DNA from: Pseudogymnoascus destructans
Taxonomy: Eukaryota; Ascomycota; Leotiomycetes; Thelebolales; Thelebolaceae
Length of the DNA: 64,000 nucleotides
NCBI RefSeq assembly: GCF_001641265.1
Contig: NW_020167535.1
Location: forward strand, 744,001-808,000
Direction of reading: 5' to 3'
Positions 63,623 through 64,000 of the stretch are shown piece after piece; within the stretch, counting starts at the first letter, position 1; every line of letters starts with the position of its first letter. The notes below the pieces were generated by a model. That model was not told the origin of the DNA and did no database searches. It was given only the letters and a program-made list of their open reading frames with translations. The position numbers and the translations under genes were made by a program.

Positions 63623-64000
63623 ATGGAGAAGAAGACGGCGCCTGAGAGGAGCCCCTCCCCAGCTGCCTCCCCAGCTACGGAGTCGACAAAGACGAGGGAT
63701 GAAGATACAACGCCAAAGGAATCAGATCAAGATGTTGCACCAGCACCGCTCGAGCCCGAAAGGGAACGGACAGCTCTTCAGACCGCAGTTCTCATGTTCG
63801 CCTTATGCGTAAGTTTCTTCTTGCCCCTTCTACGTTTGCAACTTAAACTAACACAATCCCAGGCGTCTGTGTTCCTTGCCGCCCTCGATGTCACGATCGT
63901 TACCACCGCCCTACCTACCATATCCTCATACTTCAAGACCTCTATGGCCTACACATGGGTAGGGTCCGCCTACATGTTGTCCAGCGCGGCATCGACGCCT
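63623..64000 (+). CDS. MFS transporter, 14-TM drug:H+ antiporter type, N-terminal part
   Basis: Exon 1 (63623-63808) encodes a polar N-terminal tail of about 50 residues and the start of helix 1. A 54-bp intron (GTAAGT..CCCAG) is followed by exon 2 from 63863, open to the window edge. FLAALDVTIVTTALPTISSYF is the first-helix motif typical of the DHA2 group (toxin and drug exporters), and YTWVGSAYMLSSAAS begins helix 2. Substrate cannot be predicted. The gene continues beyond the window. Confidence 0.9.
   Translation, partial: MEKKTAPERSPSPAASPATESTKTRDEDTTPKESDQDVAPAPLEPERERTALQTAVLMFALCVSFFLPLLRLQLKLTQSQASVFLAALDVTIVTTALPTISSYFKTSMAYTWVGSAYMLSSAASTP

Overview
The window is nuclear DNA of a filamentous ascomycete (Pezizomycotina; Leotiomycetes would fit, but that is a guess). 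The evidence is short GT..AG introns with CTAAC-type branch sites, a fungal intron-bearing tRNA-Pro, and conserved fungal housekeeping genes lying between transposon-rich blocks.

Ordinary gene islands. (1) 2-7042: the N-terminal 1851 codons of midasin (MDN1/REA1, minus), divergent from the mitochondrial ribosomal protein bL12m, then tRNA-Pro(AGG). (2) 23441-30705: NADH-cytochrome b5 reductase, a small CFEM protein, a polytopic membrane protein, a hypothetical protein and a bicovalent-flavin oxidase. (3) 35396-46736: a four-helix membrane protein, a neurochondrin-like protein, a CLC chloride channel/exchanger, a decayed aminoglycoside-phosphotransferase-like gene, the mitochondrial phosphate carrier and a DJ-1/PfpI protein. 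(4) 61512-64000: a three-domain gelsolin/severin protein and the start of a 14-TM type MFS transporter.

Transposon blocks. Block A (8150-22588) is a nested stack: a pogo element, a chromodomain Ty3/gypsy element, a hAT element, an unclassified ~0.9-kb repeat (here repeat X) and solo LTRs of a second family. Its pieces are in scrambled order. Undoing one inversion between two inverted copies of the gypsy LTR, plus one smaller inversion, restores the pogo gene, the hAT gene, the gypsy element and two target-site duplications together. Block B (46990-61194) is a run of pogo-superfamily elements in tandem at TA sites, one with an apparently intact two-exon transposase and 117-bp perfect terminal repeats. 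Several have split an older hAT gene, and a large head-to-head palindrome of repeat X lies downstream.

The most unusual object is at 31068-34953: a transposon with 13-bp terminal repeats and a perfect 8-bp target-site duplication (hAT type). It carries an intron-containing, divergent histone H3 gene, a second gene of unknown function and a BED-finger transposase remnant. A second, truncated copy with the same H3 gene and the same terminus is at 60059-61194, so the histone gene has moved or been copied with the element. Most introns inside the element share a short TTACCAGA-type motif. The H3 tail keeps the canonical start through A7-R8 but has Arg at the position of Lys9.
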